From contig CAJGDW010000022.1 in assembly GCA_904502115.1 (NCBI GenBank), forward strand, positions 1-18,572: a DNA stretch of 18,572 bases, read 5' to 3'. A model generated the notes under the pieces. It was not told the DNA's origin, did not search any database, and saw only the letters and a program-made list of their open reading frames with translations. Numbering within the stretch: position 1 is the first letter of the stretch; each line of letters opens with the position of its first letter. The position numbers and the translations under genes were made by a program. The DNA is from Paludibacteraceae bacterium (lineage in GTDB: Bacteria > Bacteroidota > Bacteroidia > Bacteroidales > Paludibacteraceae). This document shows positions 1-7,507 of this stretch, piece by piece.

Positions 1-1
1 A

Positions 2-220
2 GTAGATTGGCAGACCCTGCAAGTAGAAATACCCAATCATCTACAACAACTTATTCCGCAGGAGCACCAAGAAAGCATCGTACAGTTGCTATCGCAAGAC
101 CCACGCCCTGCCTACCAAAACGACCCCTCCAAGGAGTACGGCGTCACCTACGCCCACCTCAACATTCGCTTTACGGTTGCAGACGGCAAATTAACCGTTA
201 CCGATATTCAACCCCTATAA
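2..220 (+). CDS. trmO: TrmO (YaeB/TsaA) tRNA t6A37 N6-methyltransferase, C-terminal fragment
   Basis: Only the last 72 codons are in the window, so no start codon is visible and the gene runs off the left edge. The reading frame beginning at base 2 gives a peptide with the segment SQDPRPAYQNDPSKEYGV followed by HLNIRFTV and ends at TAA 218-220. The DPRPAY motif and the following strand that carries an Arg are hallmarks of the C-terminal part of the TrmO family. These enzymes methylate N6 of threonylcarbamoyladenosine at position 37 in tRNAs, using S-adenosylmethionine. The SAM-binding N-terminal barrel is outside the window. A hairpin terminator follows directly, and the next gene converges from the other strand. 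The identification rests on family motifs recalled from E. coli YaeB-type proteins, so I am confident of the family and less so of exact substrate range in this organism. Confidence 0.85.
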   Translation, partial: VDWQTLQVEIPNHLQQLIPQEHQESIVQLLSQDPRPAYQNDPSKEYGVTYAHLNIRFTVADGKLTVTDIQPL

Positions 221-221
221 C

Positions 222-258
222 AAATCAGCCGCACCCAATTGGATGCGGCTGTTTGTTA
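222..258. terminator. Terminator hairpin between convergent genes
   Basis: CAGCCGCA at 226-233 pairs perfectly with TGCGGCTG at 244-251, with further CC/GG pairing inside. On the plus strand TTTGTTAGGTTTT follows, and AAA precedes the stem. It sits 6 bases after the trmO stop and 28 bases beyond the stop of the minus-strand lipoprotein gene. It most likely ends trmO and may also serve the opposite gene, for which the T-tract is weak. Confidence 0.75.
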
Positions 259-278
259 GGTTTTATTACCATTAGCCA

Positions 279-1964
279 TCATTTGGCCATAACGGCACGA
301 ACAGGCAACCCAACAACCCTACCTGCACAGATTTTTTTTGGTTTTTTTCTGTCTAAATCAAGAGAATTATCGCAACTATATTTAGCTTTAGCACCTTTTA
401 ATGCACTACCCATATACATTGTTGCAGCGTATGGTTCAATTTCAAACGCTCGGAATTTTGTTCCTACATTAGGCAAGAAAATACTATTACCTGTTATTTG
501 GCTCACCACTTCGTATCCATCTACATCATTTAATTTTGTCCAAGTCCAAGTGCAATTTTTAGGGTCTAACAATTCATCCCACTCTTCTGGAGTTGGTGTA
601 CGCCAATCACCACCCATTACAACGTGTGCAGCATCATCTTCTAACTCCAATACTTCTTTCCCATCGGGAGTTCCCTGATCTTCGTCTATACAGTACTTAG
701 TAATTTGCGACTTTTCGACATCATACCACTTGTATGTATCCCAATCATAGTAATCCTTTGGTTCTGTTTCACCCCAAGCATAATATTCACCCGCTTCATA
801 AACACAAGAAGCCCCTACATTGCACGATGCCCACTTAACAGAAAGACCCATGTCTACGGCTTCAACTTTACATAAAGAAGCAGCATTCGAAGCATCTGTC
901 ACTCTTTTATTTTCTTTTACTCTGCTTTTAGCAGTTGCATCAGAGGGGGTATTGTTATTACCCTCTTTAGATTTCCCCTCGCCTTGCGTTTCGTCAAACT
1001 CTACCCCATACGTTTTCAACTGAAGTTGTACTAATTCTTTGTCTTTCTTTGCTCTTTTTAGTGCAGCTTTATCAATATCCATGCATGCCGATGGTTGAGG
1101 AGAGATGGTAGTAGTTACAGGGCGAACTTGCATACCAATCGTTCGCATAAAATCATGAAAGACAGCTCTTTCTGTTGTTATTCTATCTTTATAAGGCAGA
1201 TTTTTTGCATGACATACAAATTCGAAAACATTTTCATTGTGAATGCTAGAAGATGTTAAATGGGGTTTTGTATTTATGTATATCTCGTTTGTCATATAGC
1301 AACCCGCCATTGGGAAAAAAGTCAGCGTTTCTGCTTTATGACCTGCAATTGGTAATAAGATGCAATTCCCAGTAATTTTACTGATTACCTTATAACCAAC
1401 AAAGCCAGCTTCCAACACAAGAAATTCCCATGTACATTTAGTAGTATCATTCAACTCTTCCCATTCTTCTTTAGAAGGAGTACGCCATCCTTCACCCCAG
1501 TTAACATGGGCAGCGTCATCTTCCAAATCAAGAATGCCTTTGTTATCTACTACTCCTTCTTCCTCATGAAAACAATACTTGGTCTTCTTATCAAAATTGC
1601 TTATACCATATTTATACGATCTGGCATTGTAATTTTCTTTGGGTTCGGTTTCTGCCCAAGCATAATACTCTCCGTATTCGTATGGGTTATTTGCTCCCAC
1701 ATTAAAGGTTGCCCAATATACAGAAAGCCCCATATCAACACACGTAGGGACGCCATCGGCTGCAGTTGAAAAATTTTCTATTTCGCCAGCTGCCATTGCC
1801 TCATTAAGTTTGTCACGTTGTTCATCAGAAAGTTCATAGTTATCTGACTTTGTAACCAGGTGGGGAAGCGTTTCGAGAACTTCCTTAGTCTCTGATCCTC
1901 CGCACGAGGCTAACATGCCCATGCAACAGAAAGTTACAACTAAAAAAATATTTTTTTTCTTCAT
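279..1964 (-). CDS. Surface lipoprotein with two tandem FISUMP/DUF1566-like domains
   Basis: The 561-residue product starts with a lipoprotein signal peptide (MKKKN, hydrophobic stretch, lipobox LASC with Cys21). I chose the ATG at 1962-1964. An in-frame ATG at 1989-1991 would put nine extra residues before the signal peptide. Two copies of one domain lie at about residues 76-283 and 370-558, joined by a Lys/Glu/Asn-rich linker. Each copy opens with VDMGLSV-W-A-NVGA, then has YYAW-ETEPK, an acidic DDAAHV segment, WRTP-EEW-EL, a CTW segment and GN-I-LP, and closes with QVRPV or PVRAV. This architecture is common in uncharacterised Bacteroidota surface proteins and recalls the FISUMP and DUF1566 families, which are thought to have a C-type-lectin-like fold. 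The ligand is unknown. The gene follows a paralogue by 28 bases and is probably co-transcribed with it. Confidence 0.8.
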   Translation of the reverse strand: MKKKNIFLVVTFCCMGMLASCGGSETKEVLETLPHLVTKSDNYELSDEQRDKLNEAMAAGEIENFSTAADGVPTCVDMGLSVYWATFNVGANNPYEYGEYYAWAETEPKENYNARSYKYGISNFDKKTKYCFHEEEGVVDNKGILDLEDDAAHVNWGEGWRTPSKEEWEELNDTTKCTWEFLVLEAGFVGYKVISKITGNCILLPIAGHKAETLTFFPMAGCYMTNEIYINTKPHLTSSSIHNENVFEFVCHAKNLPYKDRITTERAVFHDFMRTIGMQVRPVTTTISPQPSACMDIDKAALKRAKKDKELVQLQLKTYGVEFDETQGEGKSKEGNNNTPSDATAKSRVKENKRVTDASNAASLCKVEAVDMGLSVKWASCNVGASCVYEAGEYYAWGETEPKDYYDWDTYKWYDVEKSQITKYCIDEDQGTPDGKEVLELEDDAAHVVMGGDWRTPTPEEWDELLDPKNCTWTWTKLNDVDGYEVVSQITGNSIFLPNVGTKFRAFEIEPYAATMYMGSALKGAKAKYSCDNSLDLDRKKPKKICAGRVVGLPVRAVMAK

Positions 1965-1992
1965 AGAAATTGGTTTAAATATATGTTCCAAA

Positions 1993-3672
1993 TTAGCGTT
2001 GTATTACCGGACGAATTAAAATACCGTGAACCCTATAGAGTTGCGACATGTTATAATTTCCATCCTTCATCATAAATGTTACAGAAGAAAACCCATTTGT
2101 ACTACTCAACATAGTAGTCATATAATGAGTACCACTACTTTCAGGATAGGTTAGTCCTCCTGTTTTATAGCCTGCAGCAGGCAAGAAAATGGTATTGCCA
2201 TTATTTTTACTTTTCACTTCATATCCTTGAAGACCACCTACAGTTTTCCAAGTCCATTCACATTTATTGGGGTCCATTAATTCCCTCCATTCTGCAGGAG
2301 TAGGAAGACGCCATTTTCCACCCCAAATAACACGAGCCGCATCGTCAGCTTCCTCTAAATGATATTTCCCATCGTAGGTAGATTGTTTTTCATCCAAACA
2401 ATATTTAGTCATTTGTTTTATATCAGATTGATACCACTTGTAAGTATCCCAACTTGGATAGTTATTGGGGGCGGTTTCGCCCCAGCAGAAAAATGATCCT
2501 ACTTCTGATGCACTTGCAGCCCCAACATTGTGCGTTGCCCATTTTACAGACAAGCCTAAATCTACACTTTCTACTTTTATTTTTCCCAAATAGTAAGAAT
2601 TATCTTCTTTGGCAGACGCTAATGTGTCACTAGATTCCGGTACAAGAACTATTTCCGATGTAAATTCTGAACGATTTGTACTATCTTGCTGTTTGGGTTG
2701 TTGTTCCACAACTACATTTTCTTGTGCATAGGGGTCTGTACCCAAGACAGGTTCCACATAATTGATCTCCTTATTGGTTTCTGCAACAGTTTTTTTGCGA
2801 AGTTCATCCGTTTGTTGGGTAGTTTCATTATTTAAGCTACTTTCTTGTGATGCGTTATCTTGAACCTTTTTATTGTGTGATTTATTCTTAGTAGAATTGC
2901 TGTTTTCACTATTGATAGCACAAGATCCTGTTGTAACAGGACGAATGGGGAATCCGCAACAAATATTCAAATGTGCCACGCTAAATTCTCCCGTATAAAA
3001 AAAAGTAATTGACTGCATAATAAGATTTCTATCAATTTGAGTGCCAGCCCACTGCAGTGGCTGCAGTGAATTTCTCCTTCCATCGGGCGTCAGTTCGCTA
3101 CTCATATAAACCGTTTCAAAAGAGACACACATATCATCACTCATATAACCTGTATGTGGTAAGAAAATACTATTCCCGTTTATTTTACTTTTTATCTCGT
3201 ATCCATCTACTCCATTTCGTTTTGTCCATGTCCAAGTACATTTGGTAGTATCCCTTAGTTCGGCTATTTCTGCCAAAGTAGGTGTGTGCCAATCGCCTCC
3301 CAAGGTAACACGTACTACATCATCTTCGGCATCAAGCTTCGTTTTATCATCTACCTTTCCTCTAGTCTCTTGTGCATTGTATTTGGTTCTGGTAATCGAA
3401 GAACCATCTGCCCATTTATAGTTTTTCCAACTATACTCTTTCTTGGGTTCCAATTCGCCGAAGGCATAAAAATTGCCTGTTTGTTCGGGAGTAGCAGCCC
3501 CCAAATTACAAGTTGCCCATTTTACAGACAAGCCTAAATCAACACACTCAAATGTATTTTCGCCACCAGCACCCGATTGAGACGCAGCGGCATTTTCTAC
3601 TTTCACTTCTCCGCACGACACAAACAGACTCGCACAAAAAAGAAGCAGCCATAAATAATTATTTCTTTTCAT
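1993..3672 (-). CDS. Surface lipoprotein with two tandem FISUMP/DUF1566-like domains (paralogue of downstream gene)
   Basis: The 559-residue product begins MKRNNYLW and has a lipobox SLFVSC with Cys20. I chose the ATG at 3670-3672. The longer frame up to 3735 would start upstream of a well-formed promoter (minus-7 box at 3706-3713) and bury the signal peptide. Two domain copies lie at about residues 44-247 and 369-556. Both carry VDLGLSVKWAT, N-GAA, an acidic DD pair, GG-W-PT, C-WTW or CEWTW, and GN-IFLP, and both end in IRPV. The linker of about 120 residues is rich in Asn, Ser, Thr and Gln and is probably disordered. The mature protein should be anchored in the outer membrane, possibly surface-exposed. 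Function is unknown; adhesion or glycan binding is only a guess from the likely fold. It is the first gene of a two-gene unit with the 279-1964 paralogue. Confidence 0.8.
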   Translation of the reverse strand: MKRNNYLWLLLFCASLFVSCGEVKVENAAASQSGAGGENTFECVDLGLSVKWATCNLGAATPEQTGNFYAFGELEPKKEYSWKNYKWADGSSITRTKYNAQETRGKVDDKTKLDAEDDVVRVTLGGDWHTPTLAEIAELRDTTKCTWTWTKRNGVDGYEIKSKINGNSIFLPHTGYMSDDMCVSFETVYMSSELTPDGRRNSLQPLQWAGTQIDRNLIMQSITFFYTGEFSVAHLNICCGFPIRPVTTGSCAINSENSNSTKNKSHNKKVQDNASQESSLNNETTQQTDELRKKTVAETNKEINYVEPVLGTDPYAQENVVVEQQPKQQDSTNRSEFTSEIVLVPESSDTLASAKEDNSYYLGKIKVESVDLGLSVKWATHNVGAASASEVGSFFCWGETAPNNYPSWDTYKWYQSDIKQMTKYCLDEKQSTYDGKYHLEEADDAARVIWGGKWRLPTPAEWRELMDPNKCEWTWKTVGGLQGYEVKSKNNGNTIFLPAAGYKTGGLTYPESSGTHYMTTMLSSTNGFSSVTFMMKDGNYNMSQLYRVHGILIRPVIQR

Positions 3673-3705
3673 CACTTTTTTTATTTTAGATACAAACCAA
3701 TACGG

Positions 3706-3735
3706 CAAATATAACATTTTTTTACATACAGGCAA
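3706..3735 (-). promoter_or_regulatory. Bacteroidota-type promoter of the tandem lipoprotein genes
   Basis: Read on the minus strand, TTG (3735-3733) is followed after exactly 19 bases by TATATTTG (3713-3706). This fits the TTTG-N19-TAnnTTTG consensus of the Bacteroidota primary sigma factor. Transcription would start near 3700, about 28 bases before the ATG at 3672. This also decides that start over the longer frame. Confidence 0.7.
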
Positions 3736-3775
3736 GACTTATATCTAAATATTTTATTCCCAAAATCTGGTTATA

Positions 3776-3812
3776 AATAATAAAAGGGGCTAACAATTTA
3801 CGTGTTAGCCCC
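3776..3812 (-). terminator. Rho-independent terminator of the Thr-rich lipoprotein gene
   Basis: GGGGCTAAC (3786-3794) and GTTAGCCCC (3804-3812) form a perfect 9-bp stem with a 9-base loop. On the minus strand TTTTATTATTT follows at once. It lies 21 bases beyond the stop of the gene ending at 3833 and separates it from the next promoter. Confidence 0.85.
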
Positions 3813-3832
3813 CTACAAAATGAGTTAATTGT

Positions 3833-4453
3833 TTACTTAAACAAGTTTATAATTTCCATTACAGAAGACGATGCTTCTTTTACACTATTAATGCTTTCTG
3901 TAACGTTGTTTACAGTTGTTTGTGCTTGGCCAGCTACCTCGGTAATTTTAGAGGTATCTACTTTCGACAATTGTTGTGTCAATACATTTACTACTTGATC
4001 CTTATTAAGATCGTTTACCAAATTAACCGAACCTGCTACCAAACCTTTACCAAATTCTGAATAATCCACCGTTCCTTTTTCTGCTTTGGTAATTTTTTGT
4101 ACTTGTGCCGACAAATTTACGATGTTAAGCAAGTTGTTTAAGTTAGAAAAATCAAGTTTACCATCGGCTTTGTATTGTGTATAAAGTGCTTTCAAGGCTA
4201 CGCCCGATTGTTGTCCAGCTGTGTAGCTTTCTGATTGAGCAGGTTGTTGTGCTGCACCTAACAATCCAGCCAAGGCATCCAATCCACTAGCAGTATTATT
4301 GGTAGTAGTAGTTGTTGTGGTTGTAGCAGAAGAAGTGGTTGTTGTAGCCGCTTCGTTCGAGCTAGTAGTTGTACTTGGTGCAGTGGTTTGTTGCATCGAG
4401 CCACAAGCTACCAATGCCAACGATAAAAATAACGAGTAAAAAATCTTTTTCAT
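3833..4453 (-). CDS. Small Thr/Ser-rich lipoprotein of unknown function
   Basis: I do not recognise the family. The 206-residue product starts MKKIFYSLFL and has a lipobox ALVAC with Cys17, so it should be a lipoprotein. Residues about 22-55 are almost entirely Thr, Ser, Ala and Asn, including an unbroken run of eight Thr. This is probably a flexible stalk and a possible O-glycosylation region, since Bacteroidota glycosylate Thr/Ser in D(S/T)-type motifs, although that exact motif is not obvious here. Residues about 57-206 are predicted mostly helical and rich in Val, Asn and Gln, with the look of an amphipathic helical bundle. It is monocistronic by layout: a strong terminator follows, and a terminator-like hairpin lies 22 bases upstream of the ATG. 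I found no TAnnTTTG box between the gene and sdhB. Confidence 0.75.
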   Translation of the reverse strand: MKKIFYSLFLSLALVACGSMQQTTAPSTTTSSNEAATTTTSSATTTTTTTTNNTASGLDALAGLLGAAQQPAQSESYTAGQQSGVALKALYTQYKADGKLDFSNLNNLLNIVNLSAQVQKITKAEKGTVDYSEFGKGLVAGSVNLVNDLNKDQVVNVLTQQLSKVDTSKITEVAGQAQTTVNNVTESINSVKEASSSVMEIINLFK

Positions 4454-4463
4454 AAGCTATAAT

Positions 4464-4499
4464 TTTAAAAATTAGAGGGTAACCGATTTGATTACCCTC
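4464..4499 (-). terminator. Terminator-like hairpin just upstream of the Thr-rich lipoprotein start (sdh terminator or attenuator)
   Basis: GAGGGTAA (4475-4482) pairs with TTACCCTC (4492-4499) around a 9-base loop. Read on the minus strand, TAATTTTTAAAATT follows. It lies about 140 bases beyond the sdhB stop and only 22 bases before the lipoprotein ATG at 4453. It may terminate sdhCAB, but it leaves no room for a promoter before the next gene. Confidence 0.6.
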
Positions 4500-4523
4500 C
4501 TAACTCAATGCTGTAAATTAATC

Positions 4524-4628
4524 TTTAAAGGAGGGATTTTAAGGCGCCACGCAGTCTGAGAAACCGGAGTTTACTAAGCGTAAATGAGGATTTCGAAGAC
4601 AAGTGCAACGCAAAAATCACCCTTTAAA
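4524..4628. repeat. 105-base imperfect palindromic intergenic element
   Basis: The ends are inverted repeats: TTTAAAGGAGGGATTTT (4524-4540) matches the complement of AAAAATCACCCTTTAAA (4612-4628) at most positions. Further in, GGCGCCACGC faces GTGCAACGC. The centre holds GTTTAC/GTAAAT (4569-4574 and 4580-4585) around a short loop. No coding frame is apparent. It lies between sdhB and the terminator-like hairpin. It could be an extended RNA hairpin, a protein-binding site or a small MITE-like intergenic repeat. I cannot count copies from one window. Confidence 0.5.
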
Positions 4629-4641
4629 ATCGTTTTATCTA

Positions 4642-5397
4642 TTAGTCTTTGAATTTAGCACACAAAAACTCGCGGTTCAAGCGGGCAATGTTCGATAGCG
4701 ATACCGATTTAGGACATTCAGCAGCACAAGCACCGGTGTTGGTACAGTTACCAAAGCCTAGTTCGTCCATTTTAGCTACCATGGCTTTTGCACGTGCAGC
4801 AGCTTCTACTCTACCTTGAGGCAACAAAGCCAATTGGCTTACTTTAGCAGAAACGAACAACATTGCAGAACCGTTTTTGCAGGCAGCAGCACAAGCACCG
4901 CAACCAATGCAAGAAGCAGCATCCATGGCTTCGTCGGCATCTTTTTTAGGAATTGGAATAGCGTTAGCATCGGGTACACCACCTGTATTTACCGATACGA
5001 AACCACCAGCTTGGATAATTTTATCGTAAGCACCGCGGTCTACCATCAAGTCTTTAATTACAGGGAATGCGTTAGAACGCCAAGGTTCTACGGTGATGGT
5101 ATCGCCATCTTTAAATTTACGCATGTGCAATTGGCAAGTGGTAACAGCTGCGTCTGGTCCGTGTGGGTGACCATTGATGTAAAGCGAGCACATACCGCAA
5201 ATACCTTCGCGACAGTCGTGGTCAAATGCGATAGGTTCTTTGCGTTCGCTTACCAATTGTTCGTTTAGTACGTCCAACATTTCTAGGAACGAGCTATCGG
5301 TAGAAATGTTGTTAAGTTTGTAGGTTTCAAAGCCACCCTTTGCTTTAGGGCCAGCTTGACGCCATACTTTTAATGTTATATTAATTGCTTTTTCCAT
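4642..5397 (-). CDS. sdhB: Succinate dehydrogenase/fumarate reductase iron-sulfur subunit
   Basis: The 251-residue protein carries three iron-sulfur clusters that pass electrons between the flavoprotein and the quinone site. The [2Fe-2S] ligands are Cys62, Cys67 and Cys70 (in DCREGICGMC) and Cys88. The second half has the ferredoxin-like CIGCGAC-AAC motif (Cys163, 166, 169, 173) and Cys218, Cys224 and Cys228 (ECPK). By family pattern these give a [4Fe-4S] cluster (163, 166, 169, 228) and a [3Fe-4S] cluster (173, 218, 224). All ligands are present, and the length is normal for the Bacteroidota branch. It starts 3 bases after the sdhA stop, so the two are surely co-translated. It works on the cytoplasmic face in a complex with SdhA and SdhC. 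In anaerobic Bacteroidales the complex usually runs as menaquinol:fumarate reductase; sequence alone does not set direction, and frdB would be an equally fair name. Confidence 0.96.
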   Translation of the reverse strand: MEKAINITLKVWRQAGPKAKGGFETYKLNNISTDSSFLEMLDVLNEQLVSERKEPIAFDHDCREGICGMCSLYINGHPHGPDAAVTTCQLHMRKFKDGDTITVEPWRSNAFPVIKDLMVDRGAYDKIIQAGGFVSVNTGGVPDANAIPIPKKDADEAMDAASCIGCGACAAACKNGSAMLFVSAKVSQLALLPQGRVEAAARAKAMVAKMDELGFGNCTNTGACAAECPKSVSLSNIARLNREFLCAKFKD

Positions 5398-5400
5398 GGC

Positions 5401-7482
5401 TTAAGATTTGTAGTTTCTGGTTTGACGTTTAACAAATTCGTAGTTAAGTTCTTCTTTCAACAATTCGGGTTCTTGGTCGTCGCCGGTGTATTTCCAGCAA
5501 GAAGCGAACGAGAATTTGTCGTCTTGACGAAGGGCTTCGCCTTCGGGGGTTTGGTATTCTTCGCGGAAGTGACCACCGCACGATTCTTCGCGCATCAACG
5601 CGTCGCGGGCCATCAATTCACCAATTTCAATAAAGTCAGACAAACGAAGTGCTTTTTCCAATTCGTTGTTCAAGTCGTCTGCTTTACCAGGAATGAATAC
5701 GTTGCTCCAGAATTCTTTCTTAATGGCTTTGATTTTGGTCAAGGCAGTTTCCAAACCTTCTTTGGTACGACCCATACCAACAAAATCCCACATTACCAAG
5801 CCCAACTCACGGTGGATGCTATCTACCGAACGTTGACCTTGAATAGCCATCAATTTATCAATCTTATCTTGAACAGCTTTTTCTGCTTCGGCAAATTCAG
5901 GAAGATCGGTGCTCATGCGAGGAACCGAAATTTGGTCTGCCAAGTAGTTTTGGATGGTGTAAGGCAATACGAAATAACCGTCTGCCAAACCTTGCATCAA
6001 TGCAGAAGCACCCAAACGGTTAGCACCGTGGTCAGAGAAGTTAGCTTCACCGATACAGAACAAACCTTTAACAGAAGTTTGTAGTTCGTAGTCAACCCAG
6101 ATACCACCCATGGTATAGTGGATAGCAGGGAAAATCATCATTGGATCTTCGTATGGGTTTTCGTCTACAATCTTTTCGTACATTTGGAACAAGTTACCGT
6201 ATTTAGCTTCTACTACGTCTTTGCCCAAACGTTTAATAGCGTCAGAGAAATCCAAGAATACAGCCAAACCAGTTGAGTTAACACCGTAACCAGCATCACA
6301 ACGTTCTTTAGCTGCACGCGAAGCTACGTCGCGAGGTACCAAGTTACCGAATGCAGGATAACGACGTTCCAAGTAGTAGTCACGGTCTTCTTCTGGAATA
6401 TCACGACCTTTCAAAGTACCTGCTTGCAATTTTTTAGCGTCTTCTAATTTTTTAGGAACCCAGATACGACCATCGTTACGCAACGATTCTGACATAAGGG
6501 TCAATTTTGATTGGAATGCGCCGTGTACTGGAATACAGGTTGGGTGAATTTGAGCGTAGCAAGGGTTAGCAAAGTAAGCACCTTTACGATACATTTGCAT
6601 AGCAGCAGAACCGTTCGATGCCATAGCGTTGGTAGACAAGAAGAATGCGTTACCATAACCACCGGTACCTACAACTACTGCGTGAGCAAAGAAACGTTCT
6701 ACACGGCCAGTAACCAAGTTACGAGCAATGATACCACGAGCGCGACCGTCAATTACAACAACGTCCAACATTTCGTAGCGAGAGTACATTTTCACTTTGC
6801 CTTTGCCAATTTGACGGCTTAGTGCAGAGTAAGCACCCAACAACAATTGTTGACCGGTTTGACCTTTCGCGTAGAAAGTACGCGATACTTGCGCACCACC
6901 AAATGAACGGTTATCCAACAAACCACCGTATTCGCGTGCAAAAGGTACACCTTGAGCAACACATTGGTCGATGATGTTGTTTGAAACTTCTGCCAAACGA
7001 TAAACATTGGCTTCACGTGCACGGTAGTCACCACCTTTAATGGTATCGTAGAACAAACGGTAAACAGAGTCACCGTCGTTTTGATAGTTTTTAGCAGCAT
7101 TGATACCCCCTTGTGCAGCAATAGAGTGTGCACGACGTGGAGAGTCTTGGATACAGAAGTTCAATACATTGAATCCCATTTCTGCCAACGAAGCAGCAGC
7201 AGAAGCACCAGCCAAACCAGTACCTACTACAATTACATCCAAACGACGTTTGTTAGCAGGGTTAACCAATTTTTGGTGAGCTTTGTAGTTGCTCCATTTT
7301 TCAGCCAAAGGACCTTCTGGAATTTTAGCATCGATGGTGGCAGTTTCTTTTTTTACAGCCTTAACAGCTTCTTTTACCACTTCTTCTGCTTTTTCTTTAG
7401 CCTCTAATACAGCATCAACAACTGTATTTTTAACAAGTTCAGCTGCTTCAGCCAATTCTTGTTTAGCGGTTTTTTTAGCCAT
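5401..7482 (-). CDS. sdhA: Succinate dehydrogenase/fumarate reductase flavoprotein subunit with N-terminal helical extension
   Basis: The 693-residue catalytic subunit interconverts succinate and fumarate using covalently bound FAD. The Rossmann motif GTGLAG is at 87-92. RRAHSIAAQGG places the likely FAD-linked His at 119. HPTCIP (His313), SESLRNDGR (331-339) and HYTMGG (455-460) are substrate and catalytic segments, and GEANFSDHGANRLGASAL (478 onward) is the C-terminal FAD-binding signature. All are intact. The usual Bacteroidales N-terminus corresponds here to IDAKIPEGPLAEKW at about residue 50. Residues 1-48 are extra: a Lys/Glu/Ala/Val-rich segment predicted to be one long amphipathic helix. 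No ATG or GTG lies near residue 49, so the extension is probably translated. The gene starts 25 bases after sdhC and ends 3 bases before sdhB. Confidence 0.96.
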   Translation of the reverse strand: MAKKTAKQELAEAAELVKNTVVDAVLEAKEKAEEVVKEAVKAVKKETATIDAKIPEGPLAEKWSNYKAHQKLVNPANKRRLDVIVVGTGLAGASAAASLAEMGFNVLNFCIQDSPRRAHSIAAQGGINAAKNYQNDGDSVYRLFYDTIKGGDYRAREANVYRLAEVSNNIIDQCVAQGVPFAREYGGLLDNRSFGGAQVSRTFYAKGQTGQQLLLGAYSALSRQIGKGKVKMYSRYEMLDVVVIDGRARGIIARNLVTGRVERFFAHAVVVGTGGYGNAFFLSTNAMASNGSAAMQMYRKGAYFANPCYAQIHPTCIPVHGAFQSKLTLMSESLRNDGRIWVPKKLEDAKKLQAGTLKGRDIPEEDRDYYLERRYPAFGNLVPRDVASRAAKERCDAGYGVNSTGLAVFLDFSDAIKRLGKDVVEAKYGNLFQMYEKIVDENPYEDPMMIFPAIHYTMGGIWVDYELQTSVKGLFCIGEANFSDHGANRLGASALMQGLADGYFVLPYTIQNYLADQISVPRMSTDLPEFAEAEKAVQDKIDKLMAIQGQRSVDSIHRELGLVMWDFVGMGRTKEGLETALTKIKAIKKEFWSNVFIPGKADDLNNELEKALRLSDFIEIGELMARDALMREESCGGHFREEYQTPEGEALRQDDKFSFASCWKYTGDDQEPELLKEELNYEFVKRQTRNYKS

Positions 7483-7507
7483 ATAATAGTTTTATTTTGA
7501 TTACTGA

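Noticed and set aside
7..678. Open plus-strand frame of 223 codons at the left edge
   Set aside because: It is out of frame with the trmO C-terminus and then runs antisense through the lipoprotein gene. The peptide has no recognisable domain.
1965..1991. Longer start for the 279-1964 lipoprotein
   Set aside because: It would place nine residues before a well-formed signal peptide. The ATG at 1964 gives a normal lipoprotein N-terminus.
279..3672. Diversity-generating retroelement target proteins
   Set aside because: The domains resemble lectin-fold DGR targets and end in VRPV/IRPV, but no reverse transcriptase, no template repeat and no AAC-rich variable region were found in the window.
3673..3735. 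Longer start for the 1993-3672 lipoprotein
   Set aside because: It lies upstream of the minus-7 box at 3706-3713 and would bury the signal peptide.
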